Shown: positions 25,570 through 36,116 of the stretch, piece after piece
Numbering within the stretch: the stretch's first letter is position 1
Layout: every line of letters begins with the position of its first letter
From: DATMER01 sp963844885
GTDB lineage: Bacteria > Acidobacteriota > Thermoanaerobaculia > Multivoradales > UBA5704
NCBI GenBank assembly: GCA_963844885.1
Contig: CAWJQA010000006.1
Coordinates: forward strand, 620,001 to 684,000
DNA length: 64,000 nucleotides
Reading direction: 5' to 3'
Translations under genes and position numbers: made by a program
The notes under the pieces: model-generated
Told to the model about the DNA's origin: nothing
Database searches by the model: none
The model's input: the letters and a program-made list of their open reading frames with translations, nothing else

Positions 25570-26478
25570 TCAACCGTCCTTCATCAGAGCCGGCGGCACC
25601 ACGAGCACGCTGCACGGCGCCTCGCGGGTGACGTCGGCGGCGACGCTGCCGATCACGAAACGGTCGAAGCCCCCCAGGCCGTGGGTGCCGAGAAGGACGA
25701 GGTCGGGACGGAAGTCGGCGACCTCCGCGAAGATTTCTTCCCTGGTGTTACCCGCCCGGACCTTGCGCCGCACCTTCCCGGCCGCGGCCCCGGCGTGCGT
25801 TTCCACGAAACGGCGCAGCTCCTCGACGGCGAAACGGTCCACCTGCTCCGGTGTGAACTGTGGCGCCACCTGCCTTTGGACGACGCTCAAGACGAACAGC
25901 GCTTCCACGTCGGGCGCCGTGTCTCCTCCAACCTCTCCGAGAAGATCGAGACCGGTGTGGAGGGCTTCCGCGGCTAGCGGCGAAAGGTCGACCGGCGCCA
26001 GGATCTTGCTCGGCGGTATCGTCAGATCTCCCCTCACCACCAGGACCGGGCAGGTGGCCCGGCGCAGGACGCGGTCCGCGGTGGAGCCCAGGCGGCGATG
26101 GAGGCGGCCTCCCGCTGTCGCCCCGAGGACGAGGAGGTCGGCGCCGATCTCCGTGGCCAGCTCGGGGAGCACCCGGTGCGGCGCGCCGGTGTGGAGGGTC
26201 TGGCCGTGCAGCTCTCCGGCGCCGATCCCCAGGCGCTGCACCTGTTCGACCAGCGCCTCCCGGCAGCGCTGCTCTTCCGCCGCAAGGATGGCCGGATCCA
26301 GGCCGGCCCCCAGCTCGCTCACGAAGCCTATCGGCGGATCGAAGGCATAGGCGGTGTGGAGCTTCGCACCGGCGGCGCGCGCCACGGCCAGGGCGGTGCC
26401 CACCAGCGCGTCGCTGTCACGGTCCAGGTCGGTCCCGACGAGGACGGTACGGATCTTCTTGGATGCAGAGTCGGCCAT
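25570..26478 (-). CDS. Tandem universal stress protein (two UspA domains)
   Basis: 302 residues, two Usp domains in tandem (about 8-150 and 158-295). Both carry the ATP-binding G2xG9G(S/T) pattern: GATAGGRLHRRLGSTADRVL and GTHGLGGFDRFVIGSVAADV. Cytoplasmic. The ATG at 26478 is preceded by GAGGAGGGAG. Tandem Usp proteins are stress- or stationary-phase-associated nucleotide-binding proteins; the precise role is not predictable. It stands alone, 63 nt downstream of the HTH/zinc-ribbon gene on the same strand. Confidence 0.92.
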   Translation of the reverse strand: MADSASKKIRTVLVGTDLDRDSDALVGTALAVARAAGAKLHTAYAFDPPIGFVSELGAGLDPAILAAEEQRCREALVEQVQRLGIGAGELHGQTLHTGAPHRVLPELATEIGADLLVLGATAGGRLHRRLGSTADRVLRRATCPVLVVRGDLTIPPSKILAPVDLSPLAAEALHTGLDLLGEVGGDTAPDVEALFVLSVVQRQVAPQFTPEQVDRFAVEELRRFVETHAGAAAGKVRRKVRAGNTREEIFAEVADFRPDLVLLGTHGLGGFDRFVIGSVAADVTREAPCSVLVVPPALMKDG

Positions 26479-26541
26479 CGGCTCCCTCCTCTCAGGTGTG
26501 CGGCTCTCAGTATATGGGGGCCGGGGCCGAAGACGAAACCG

Positions 26542-26861
26542 TCAGGCGATGTGAAACCGGGGATCGGCGATGCGCTCGCTACGGCACTGGGGGCAGCGGC
26601 CGGGGGCATGCATGTGGCGGGAGGTGCGGTCGCGGAAGGTGAAGCCGCAGGCGAGGCAGCGGGCGGGCTCGATTCGCAGGCGCTGGGGAGCGTGCCGGAG
26701 GCTGCGCTCGACGTGGCGGAGATCCTCTTCCAGCGAGCGGACCGGGACTTCCAGCTCGCGCCGGAGCTGCTCGAAGCCCAATTCCTCCCGGCGGAGGACG
26801 TCGATGATCCTCTGCCGGGCGGTCTCGGTGGCGGCCTTGCCCACGTCGTCGTGCGGACGGC

Positions 26862-26865
<4 letters not shown>
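26542..26865 (-). CDS. HTH/zinc-ribbon predicted transcriptional regulator
   Basis: 107 residues. The N-terminal winged-helix part is ETARQRIIDVLRREELGFEQ and LEVPVRSLEEDLRHVERSLR. A C-terminal zinc ribbon follows: CLACGFTF and CPQCRSERI, two CxxC knuckles. This matches the COG3357-type HTH plus zinc-ribbon regulators. It starts inside typA's end (ATGA overlap at 26862-26865), so it is co-translated with the GTPase. Confidence 0.85.
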
Positions 26866-28670
<1,805 letters not shown>

Positions 28671-28765
28671 ACGGTCCTCACTCTTCTTCAGGGGAATAGG
28701 CAGACCGGTCCGATCCGCCGACGAGGGGGCGGGAAGGATAACACAGGCTGGAACGAGGGCGCGTT

Positions 28766-29119
28766 TCAGGCGGCCGCGCCGGAGTTTGCGACCAGCGCCT
28801 CGATCGTGGCGCGATCGGTCCGGCCGATGCGCAGGAACTCGATCCCGACGTGATGCTCCCCTGGACCGCGGCGGCTCTCCCAGGCCACACGGCCGTCGGC
28901 GCGCAACTCACGGCCGCCGAGGTCGATCTTCAGCTCCATCAGGGAGAGGAAGCCGATGGAATCGTCGCTGACCAGCATGCAGCCCCCGGCTCCCAGCACC
29001 TTGATCCAGCCGATCTTCGTCTTGCGCCGGTCGCCGAGGATCTTCACCTCGGCCAGGGCATCGGTCTCGACACGGGGGAAACGGCGTTTACAGACGGGGT
29101 TGCGCTGGGTGGAAAGCAT
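28766..29119 (-). CDS. PilZ-domain protein
   Basis: 117 residues. A single PilZ-like domain: KRRFPRVETDALAEVKIL supplies an RxxxR-like c-di-GMP entry motif (RRFPR), and VLGAGGCMLVSDD stands where (D/N)xSxxG normally occurs, so c-di-GMP binding may be weakened. HHVGIEFLRI closes the barrel. ATG 29119 with GGAGG about 9 nt upstream is preferred over the longer frame. It probably senses c-di-GMP or acts as a PilZ adaptor. Confidence 0.82.
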   Translation of the reverse strand: MLSTQRNPVCKRRFPRVETDALAEVKILGDRRKTKIGWIKVLGAGGCMLVSDDSIGFLSLMELKIDLGGRELRADGRVAWESRRGPGEHHVGIEFLRIGRTDRATIEALVANSGAAA

Positions 29120-29304
29120 GCGGTGTTGCCTCCTCCGGGCCGGTAAAGCCGTGCCGGAAGTCAGGCGCTCGACTTTACGCAAGTTTCTCCCGGAGATCAA
29201 GGGGGCAGGCGACGAGGGCGACGAGGCAACACAGAGTATTCCCGGGCACAACTTCGACAAGATCGAGGAGCTCCTCGACGAAGTCGAAGGCCCCTTCCGC
29301 CTTT

Positions 29305-29447
29305 GATGGATGCTCATCTCGCGGCGCTCGCGATCGAGCACCACGCCACGCTTTGCACGACGGATCGGGATTTTGACCGGTTCCAGGGACTCCGTCTCCA
29401 CTTCCCGATCGCGTCACGCTCCCACGAGCCCCCTCCGCTCATGAGCT
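29305..29447 (+). pseudogene. VapC (PIN) C-terminal remnant
   Basis: Plus-strand frame DAHLAALAIEHHATLCTTDR then DFDRFQGLRLHFP is the C-terminal active-site half of a PIN toxin (the acidic residues of DAHLAALA and TTDRDF). Nothing resembling the N-terminal half or an antitoxin precedes it. The rest of the 29.12-29.55 kb gap holds no supported gene. Confidence 0.6.
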
Positions 29448-29551
29448 AGGCCCTTTGTTTGACACTACTTAGCCTAGCATGAAACCGGGCCGTATCCAAA
29501 CCGTAGCTCGCAGGCCCGCACCGGAGGTGCGAGCCTGCTGCTCGATCCTCG

Positions 29552-32500
29552 TCAGCGAGGTTTGGCGCCAGGGGTCGCTTCTGCCTTGAGCCCGTACTGA
29601 CTCAGCCTCTTACGCAACGTGTTGCGGGAGAGGCCGAGCGTCCGGCTGGTCTCGTTGAAGCGGCCCTGGCAGCGGGCGAGGCCCTCCGCGATGAGCTGGC
29701 GGTCGTAGAGCGCCAACGCCACCTTGTAGCTTTCTCCGGAAAGGCGGGCCGGCAGAGGGGGCGGCTCGGCGGTAAAGAGCTGCGCCCGGTCCTGCCGTGC
29801 CGGCGCCACGCCGGGCAGCTCACTCGGCTGTGCCGCTACGGCCGAAGCCGTGACCGCGTCTGGCGAAGCCCAGCAGCGCACGAAGCTATTCCGCGCCTCC
29901 AGCAGGTGAAGGTCCGTCAAGCGCCGGGCGTCAACCAGGGCCTGAAGGTCGCGCCAGAGTTGGATCGTCTTGGCGTGGCGCTCCTCCCCGGCCTTTTTCA
30001 TTCTCTCGATCGCTTCCTCGCAGACCCGGGCCGCCTTCGCGAGCTCGCCCCGCTTGAACAGAAGCTTGAAGCGGGTCAGCAGGGTCAGGAGGGCGTCCTT
30101 GTAAAGCCCGGCCTCCATACGAGTGGAAATGTTGGCGTTGAACGCCGCATCCGCTTCCCGCTCAAACCCGAGAGCGTCGAGCACGAACGCCTCCAGGTAG
30201 CTCGACTGGAGCTCCGTGCGCGCTCCACCAGCCTGCCTGGAAAGACGTATCGTGGCGTCAAGGCAACACAGCGCTTCGGTCGGGCGCCCCAGGTCCACAA
30301 GGCTCGAAGTGATGATGTTCCGCGCCAGGATCTTGAGTCGGACCTGGCCCGGCGCCAGTAGCCTCAGCGCCTCCTCCGCGCGATCGACGGCCTCCGAGTG
30401 CCGGTCGGCGGCCATGAGGGTGTTGGCTTCCTTGACCGTGGTGAAGGCCGCTCCGGCGGCATCCCGGATTCTGCGGTAGAGGGCCGCGGCGCGCGCCAGC
30501 AAGGACAGGGCCTCTTCGTGATGGCACATGTCCGTTGCAAGCGACGCCTGGAGCGAGAGCAGCCGAGCGTCACGAGCCGGGTCGCCGGTTCCCCGGCCGA
30601 GATGGCTCCGCGCGTTGCCGAAGGCGGCGGCAGAGCCTTGCCAATCCCCTGCCAACCGGCGGCAGTTCCCTTTGACCCCCAGGGCCGCGCCCTGAAGGTC
30701 GAGCTTGACCGGCGCCGGACAGCGGCTTGGAGGGAGGATGCCGGCCAGGGCGTACGCGACGGACGCCTCCTCTTCGCCGCGATGGGGTTCGATCAGCGCA
30801 GCCGCGGCAGCCTCCTCCAGGATCGTTTCGACCAACTCGCGCGTCTGGAGCATCCGAACGGACTTGATCCGGGCAAGTTGCTCCGCGGTGGAGCACGACC
30901 GGAGATCCTCCCACCAGACCCGTGCCCGCAGCCGGCTCAGAGCCCTTCTGCCCTCCTCGTCGAGCCGGACGAGGCCGGCGCCATCCGCACCCTCCGCGGA
31001 GGCATCCTGCGAAACGTCCACCGCGATGCCATACCTCTTGATCTTTGCTCGGAGCGTGCCGGGGGCGATCTTGAGCTGTCGCGCGGTCTCCAGGATGCGG
31101 CCTCCGCACTGGGCAAGTCCTTTCCCGAGGAGCGCGCGGTCATAGCGTTCCAGGGCCGCCTCGTAATCATCCCAGGAAGGGTTTGCCTCCGGGCTCGGCA
31201 GCCCGTCCCAGTTTTCGGATTCGGAATGGACCGCGACGCTGCGCTGCATGGGGGCCTGCTCGGCGGCGCCCGTGTTTCCTCCGCCTCCCTCCAGAGGAGA
31301 TCCTTGGGCGGGAACGTTCCAGTGCCGCGCGAGGAAGCACCGAGCCGAAAAGAGCTGGTGCTCGCTCAAGCTTCGAGCCTCGACCAGGGCCAGGAGACCG
31401 CGCCAGAGGCCTTCCACCTGCTTTTGACAAGGCACTTCCGCCTCCCGCATCGCCGCGAGCGCCTCTTCACAAGCGTGGGCCGCCTTGTCCAGCTCTCCCC
31501 GCCGGTACAGCAGCTCGAAGCGGGTCATCATGGTCAGAAAGGCGTCCTTGTAGAGTTCGGCTTCCATGCGCTTCGCGATGTTTCTGCGGAAGGCTTTCTC
31601 CGCGTCCCGGGCATGGCCCAGGGAATCGAGCAAGAGCGCTTCAAGGTAGTCCCCCTGAAGGTCCGGCCGCCGTTCCGGGAGGTTCTCATCGAGCGGGCGG
31701 GTAAGGGCGTAGCTCGTCAACGCCGCGGCCGGCCGCCCGAGGAACACGAGGCTGGAGGTGATGATGTTCCTCGCCAGCATCTCAAGGCGGATGTCCCTCG
31801 GCGTCAGCAATCCCAAAGCCTCTTCCGCTCGGGCCATGGCTTGGTCATAGCGGCAGGCGGCCAGGAGTGTATTGGCCTCTTTGACCGCGACGGTCGCAAG
31901 AGCGATCGGATCAACCGCTTTGCTATAGAGAGGGGACGCTCGGGCCAGACAAGTCTCAGCCTGCTCCAGATAGCCGGTGTCCATCGCGAGCGATGCCTGG
32001 CTCGAAAGCAACCCTGCCTCCCGCGCCGGCTCTCCGGTACCGCATTCGAGATGGCCTCGGGCCTCTTTGAAGGCTTTCGGAAGAGCCGCGCCAGTCCGCC
32101 GCCAGCCGGCGGCAGTTACCGACCACCTTCATGGCCTCGCTCTGAAGGTCATTCCTGAGAGCTTCGGAAATGTCTTGCTTGGAAAGGCTGCCCGCCAGCT
32201 CGTACGCGACGAGCGCCGTCTCCTCGCCGAGGAACGGATCGTTCGGCGCGGCGGCTGAAGCCGCCGCGATCACCGTGTCGAACATCTCCCGCGTCCGAAG
32301 GTCCGCCTCGGCCTTGATGCGCCCGATCTGTTGCTCGGCGGAGAGGCTCGCCAGCTCCGTCCACCGGGCGCGCGCCCGCGCCCGGCCCATAGCCGTTCTC
32401 TCTTCCTCCAGCCGGGACCGTTCCAACTCCGCGAGGACCCCATAGGCACGATCCCAGCACGGTGTGCAGCGGGCGAGGTGCGAGGCGGTGGCCGCCTCCT

Positions 32501-32564
32501 CGGACCCGACCGCCTGGCGGGAGAAGAACCGGGCCAGCGTGGAGGGCGAAAGGTGCTGCTCCAT
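29552..32564 (-). CDS. Internally duplicated TPR / Fis-type HTH regulator (one frameshift)
   Basis: About 1,000 codons. ATG 32564 (GAGGAGG upstream) starts a zinc-finger-like anti-sigma segment (HLARCTPCW, HxxxCxxC), then helical TPR-like repeats. Near 32090 a one-base break must be crossed to join the 819-residue frame. The protein contains two similar modules of about 450 residues: each has GNCRRLA(A/G)DW, LARNIITSSLV and A..CEEA segments and ends in a Fis/HTH_8 helix-turn-helix (GGRILETARQLKIAPGTLRA and GRFNETSRTLGLSRNTLRKR). The second copy lacks the zinc-finger start. Probably a DNA-binding signalling regulator; target unknown. Confidence 0.78.
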
Positions 32565-32617
32565 TCCAAGCCTCCTCTTGAATTGTGACCAGCGCGTCAG
32601 AATACACGAAGAAAGAC

Positions 32618-32641
32618 GGAGGGCGGAAAAAACCGCCCTCC
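32618..32641 (-). terminator. Perfect 9-bp hairpin, terminator-like
   Basis: GGAGGGCGG - AAAAAA - CCGCCCTCC. On the minus strand it is followed by GTCTTTCTTC, a broken T-run. It lies between the small FDPxG peptide gene and the TPR regulator and may terminate or attenuate transcription from the former. Confidence 0.7.
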
Positions 32642-32676
32642 TTGAAGTGAAGTGCTCTCAGGCGCCCGAAGCGAGC

Positions 32677-32829
32677 CTAGCCGTCGGGATCGAACTGGCC
32701 ACCGAAGTTCGGCGTGGCTCCGCCGTTGGGATCGAACTGGTTGCCGAAGTCTGCGGTGGCTCCGTCGGGATCAAAGAGGTTTCCGAAGTTCGCCAGCCCC
32801 AATGCTAAAGCCCAGAGAAGACGAGACAT
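32677..32829 (-). CDS. 50-residue peptide with three FDPxG repeats
   Basis: ATG 32829 encodes SRLLWALALGLANFGNLFDP and continues with repeats NFGNLFDPDG, DFGNQFDPNG and NFGGQFDPDG before TAG. The first dozen residues are hydrophobic and could be a short signal or membrane segment, leaving an acidic repeat tail with DPDG turns that could bind calcium or act as a secreted peptide. The repeat conservation at protein level with differing codons supports real coding. It lies 113 nt upstream of the TPR/HTH regulator on the same strand. Function unknown. Confidence 0.55.
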   Translation of the reverse strand: MSRLLWALALGLANFGNLFDPDGATADFGNQFDPNGGATPNFGGQFDPDG

Positions 32830-33103
32830 ACCAATACCTGCCTTTCCGGGAGACGCTCAACCCGCGGATCAGACATTGACCCGGTCAAAAAAGGTCTCCC
32901 GGGCCGGAGTGTGCCTGTTCGGGTGGATTGGGACAAGGCCGGTGCCGGGTCAGGGAGCTGGGCGACAAAAAAAGTCCCGCTCCGTCCTGGGCCGACTTTG
33001 CGATGATTCGCCGCGACGAAGTTTCTCCATGCTGAAAGGAGAGAGCCATGAAACGGAGCCCGCGTCATGAACGTCGTCGGAATCCAGAGGAGGCAAGCTC
33101 ACA
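32830..33103. other. Divergent intergenic region
   Basis: It separates the minus-strand peptide/regulator genes from the plus-strand HTH genes, so promoters for both directions are expected here. A short plus-strand frame begins with ATG 33048 after AAAGGAG but shows no recognisable content and overlaps the next gene. Confidence 0.4.
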
Positions 33104-33457
33104 ATGGCAGCGCCAAAGAAGCTCCTGGCCGTTCTCAGAAAGCATCTCGATTCGTTGAATGAGCCCTACCTCGGGGTGGAACGCCGTATTGGGCTGCCGA
33201 GTGGGACCATCGGCAAGCTCCTTGCCGGAGAAATGTACCTTCGCCTTCGCCACATCGCCCTGATAGGGGGAGTTTTCGGCGTCTCCGTCCTCGAGTTGTT
33301 TTGCGCGGCGTACGGCCCCAGAGGAGGGCTGGCGCGCTTATCCAAACTATTCGTGGCGGATTTTGTGAGCGAGGAGTTGGAGAAGCTGTTCCTTACAGGA
33401 AAAATCGACGAGCGAGAATTGGCGACACGAATCAAGAATCTCAAAGTGGAGGAGTGA
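33104..33457 (+). CDS. HTH-like protein of the XRE type
   Basis: 117 residues. The N-terminal part LLAVLRKHLDSLNEPYLGVE then RRIGLPSGTIGKLLAGEMYL looks like a lambda-repressor-type helix-turn-helix. The C-terminal half is helical and charged (SEELEKLFLTGKIDERELAT). Start ATG 33104 follows AGAGGAGG. Base use is visibly less GC-rich than in core genes. It is followed 50 nt later by a clearer XRE regulator; the pair may act as repressor modules of a small accessory locus. Confidence 0.65.
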   Translation: MAAPKKLLAVLRKHLDSLNEPYLGVERRIGLPSGTIGKLLAGEMYLRLRHIALIGGVFGVSVLELFCAAYGPRGGLARLSKLFVADFVSEELEKLFLTGKIDERELATRIKNLKVEE

Positions 33458-33507
33458 CCAGAGCTGGCTGAGCAACTGTATCCGCGGGAAATCGTGGAGG
33501 AGGGGAT

Positions 33508-33882
33508 ATGCAAGCGAATGACTTCTTCGAGCAGATCGGCCCAACTCTGGTCATGCTGCGTGTAAGAGCCGGGTTGTCTGCTGCTTCTGTAGCGAGAATG
33601 GCCCGAGTAGGCAAGAGTCAAATATCGAAGTATGAAACAGGAAAGGAGAGTCCCAAGTTTGAAAGCCTCGCGAGGATACTCGACGCACTCAACGTTGAGC
33701 CCCTGCCCTTCTTCTACTACGTGCATTCGATTAGCCGCGGTGTTACGGATGAGCGGCTGAGGATAGAGCTCACGCTGATTGAATCGGGTCGAAAAGCGAA
33801 TGGCTTGAAGGTTACCGGACGACTCCTGACGCTCGACCAACTGGTACTGGTGTGTCTGACTCCTGATGAGGAAGGCGGTTGA
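33508..33882 (+). CDS. XRE-family transcriptional regulator
   Basis: 124 residues. Classic HTH_3: PTLVMLRVRAGLSAASVARM, ARVGKSQISKYETGKESPKF and ESLARILDALNV. A C-terminal part of about 55 residues may dimerise. ATG 33508 follows GGAGGGGAT. It is followed 2 nt later by a 31-residue ORF, suggesting an operon. Confidence 0.87.
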   Translation: MQANDFFEQIGPTLVMLRVRAGLSAASVARMARVGKSQISKYETGKESPKFESLARILDALNVEPLPFFYYVHSISRGVTDERLRIELTLIESGRKANGLKVTGRLLTLDQLVLVCLTPDEEGG

Positions 33883-33884
33883 AC

Positions 33885-33980
33885 ATGGCAGGCAAAGGAG
33901 AAGCGTTGCCGGACAAGTTCAACCTTGCATACTGCAAGTACTGCGCCGATGCGTTCAGGTCTGCCGGAGGGTTGGCATGA
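33885..33980 (+). CDS. 31-residue Cys-containing peptide ORF
   Basis: ATG 33885 encodes AGKGEALPDKFNLAYCKYCA then DAFRSAGGLA. GGAAGG lies about 9 nt upstream and the start is 2 nt after the XRE stop; its own stop overlaps the next ATG (ATGA). The CxxC could bind metal. Only position and ribosome-binding site support it. Confidence 0.4.
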   Translation: MAGKGEALPDKFNLAYCKYCADAFRSAGGLA

Positions 33981-34150
33981 AGGTGAAGAAAGGCTCCCAG
34001 GTCGAGCGGCAGTGGCGTTTCTCGACGCAGGAAAGGACATCCGTGGGGCGATACCGGACATCGCGCCCGAGCTCGTATCCGCGCCCCGTTCGGCTTGGTC
34101 CGGTTCGAGGGGGTTTGATCAGGCTCCATAGGGGAAGCAATACGCCGTGA
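33977..34150 (+). CDS. 57-residue basic hypothetical ORF
   Basis: ATG 33977 overlaps the preceding stop by ATGA. The product is Arg-rich and low in hydrophobic residues (KVKKGSQVERQWRF...), without a recognisable domain. It may be spurious. Confidence 0.2.
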   Translation: MKVKKGSQVERQWRFSTQERTSVGRYRTSRPSSYPRPVRLGPVRGGLIRLHRGSNTP

Positions 34151-34229
34151 AACTCCTGGATTTCCTGGGAAATATCGAAGAATCAAGACTTTACCTCCCA
34201 TCGGTGCTCAGATTCCACGAATCCCCGCC

Positions 34230-34499
34230 CTACGCCGGCAACGGCACCCGCAGTTCCAGCGTGCCTGCCGACGGCCGCGCTTCGAGCTCGCCCTGGCCCA
34301 GGCCGTCAGGGAGCCGGACGTGGAAGCAGTGAACGGCTTCCGGGTCGTGGAGGATGACGCCGCCGTCTTCCCAGGCTGCCTTGGCCGGCGGCAGGTGGTC
34401 GAAACGGACGATCAGCTCGTCGTTGTGGACGGCGACTTCCAGGTCGGGGGTCCAGGGGGTCTCGATCATGGCGGAGACAAGCTCGGGGATCTCGGGCAT
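34230..34499 (-). CDS. Small beta-rich hypothetical protein (Hsp20/CS-like?)
   Basis: 89 residues from ATG 34499, with AGGAG about 9 nt upstream. The pattern PDLEVAVHNDELIVRFDHLP, HDPEAVHCFHVRLPDGLG and TLELRVPLP is a run of short beta strands ending like the core of alpha-crystallin/CS domains, but the conserved AxxxxGVL motif of Hsp20 is not present. Function is not assigned. The longer open frame upstream is a shadow of hemN. Confidence 0.55.
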   Translation of the reverse strand: MPEIPELVSAMIETPWTPDLEVAVHNDELIVRFDHLPPAKAAWEDGGVILHDPEAVHCFHVRLPDGLGQGELEARPSAGTLELRVPLPA

Positions 34500-34727
34500 G
34501 GCACGTCTCTCCTCTCGTTGGCCACCAGAGTAGAAGCCGGGTAGCCTCATCGCCACATCTCTCGGGGTGGCCCTCCGGCCCACTCCGGGCGGTCTTGGAT
34601 CCCCACCCCCAGGGGTGGCGGAAGCGCCCCTCCCAAACCCTCCCTTGGCATGGTGTGCTTCCCGGCGTGCTCCCGTACGCTCCTCACAACGGAAGAAACC
34701 GTGAAGGCACAAGGGGAGACCCGGACC

Positions 34728-36116
34728 ATGAACGACCTCTGGCAGCCGATCCTGTTCGACCGCGACATGCTGCTCAAGTACGACCGACCAGGGCCCCGCT
34801 ACACCTCGTATCCGACCGCACCCCACTTCGAGGATGGGTTCGGCCACGCCGAGTACTCGCGGCTCCTGGAGCGGAGCGCGGCTTCGCAACGCCCGCTGTC
34901 GCTCTACGTCCACATCCCCTTCTGCGCGCACCGCTGTTTCTTCTGCGGCTGCAACGTGACCATCTCGCGCGACCGCCAGTGGGGCCGCCGCTACCTTCCC
35001 ATGCTCGCCCGCGAGATGGAGATGGCCGCCGAGCGTCTCGATGCCGGCCACCGCGAGGTCGTCCAGATCCACTGGGGTGGCGGCACGCCGACCTTCCTGC
35101 CGCCCGAGGATCTCACCGAGCTGATGCAGCTCATCCGCCGCAACTTCCGCCTGTCGGATACCTGCGAGATCGGCGTCGAGGTCGATCCGCGCGAGTGCTC
35201 ACCCGCCCATCTCGACGCGCTCGCGGAGGGCGGCGTCAACCGGCTCAGCATGGGCTTGCAGGAGCTCGATCCGCAGGTACAGAAGGCCGTCAACCGCATC
35301 CAGACCCGGGACGAGACCTGGGCGGTGCTCGACGGCGCCCGGCAGCGCGGCATCGAGAGCATCAACGTCGACCTGATCTACGGTCTCCCCCACCAGACGC
35401 CGGAACGCTTCGCCGCCACGCTCGCGGACGTCCTGCGCATGGCGCCGGACCGGCTGGCGCTGTTCAACTTCGCCTACCTGCCCGCGGCCTTCCCGCACCA
35501 GAAGGTCATCGATGCGCAGGCGCTGCCGTCCCCCGACACCAAGCTGAGGATGCTGGAGGAGGCCGTCGCCACGCTCACCTCGGCCGGCCTCGTGTTCATC
35601 GGCATGGACCACTTCGCGCGGCCGGAAGACCCGCTGGCGCTGGCGCTGCGCGACCGGAGCCTGACGCGGAATTTCCAGGGTTATACCACCTGCGGCCACG
35701 CGGACCTGGTGGGTTTCGGCGTGTCGTCGATCGGCGAGGTCGGCGGCGGCTACGCCCAGAACCTCAAGTCGGTGGCCGAGTACGGTGCGGCCGTCCAGAG
35801 CGACCGCTTCGCCACCTGCCGCGGCCTCGTGCTCGACGAGGAGGACGTGCTGCGGCGCGACGTGATCCTGCGCCTGATGTGCCAGTTCCGGCTCGACAAG
35901 CGCGACGTCGAGCGCCGGTACGCGATCGAAAGCTTCGACCGCCGCTTCGCCGCCGAGCTGTCGCAGCTCGAACCCATGGCCGAGGACGGGCTGGTCGAGA
36001 TCGACCGCGACAGCATCGAGGTCACCCCCCTGGGCCGGCTGCTGGTGCGCAACATCGCCATGAGCTTCGACGCCTATCTCGGAAAGTCCACCGTGCGCTA
36101 CTCCAGGACCGTGTGA
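34728..36116 (+). CDS. hemN: Oxygen-independent coproporphyrinogen III oxidase
   Basis: 462 residues. Radical-SAM enzyme that oxidatively decarboxylates coproporphyrinogen III in heme synthesis without oxygen. CAHRCFFCGCN supplies the CxxxCxxC cluster ligands plus the extra Cys typical of true HemN; HWGGGTPTFLPPEDL and SMGLQELDPQVQKAVNR follow. ATG 34728 with GGGGAG upstream gives the family N-terminus (LLKYDRPGPRYTSYPTAPHF). Its TGA overlaps the feoB ATG by one base, so iron uptake and heme synthesis are co-expressed. Confidence 0.95.
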   Translation: MNDLWQPILFDRDMLLKYDRPGPRYTSYPTAPHFEDGFGHAEYSRLLERSAASQRPLSLYVHIPFCAHRCFFCGCNVTISRDRQWGRRYLPMLAREMEMAAERLDAGHREVVQIHWGGGTPTFLPPEDLTELMQLIRRNFRLSDTCEIGVEVDPRECSPAHLDALAEGGVNRLSMGLQELDPQVQKAVNRIQTRDETWAVLDGARQRGIESINVDLIYGLPHQTPERFAATLADVLRMAPDRLALFNFAYLPAAFPHQKVIDAQALPSPDTKLRMLEEAVATLTSAGLVFIGMDHFARPEDPLALALRDRSLTRNFQGYTTCGHADLVGFGVSSIGEVGGGYAQNLKSVAEYGAAVQSDRFATCRGLVLDEEDVLRRDVILRLMCQFRLDKRDVERRYAIESFDRRFAAELSQLEPMAEDGLVEIDRDSIEVTPLGRLLVRNIAMSFDAYLGKSTVRYSRTV

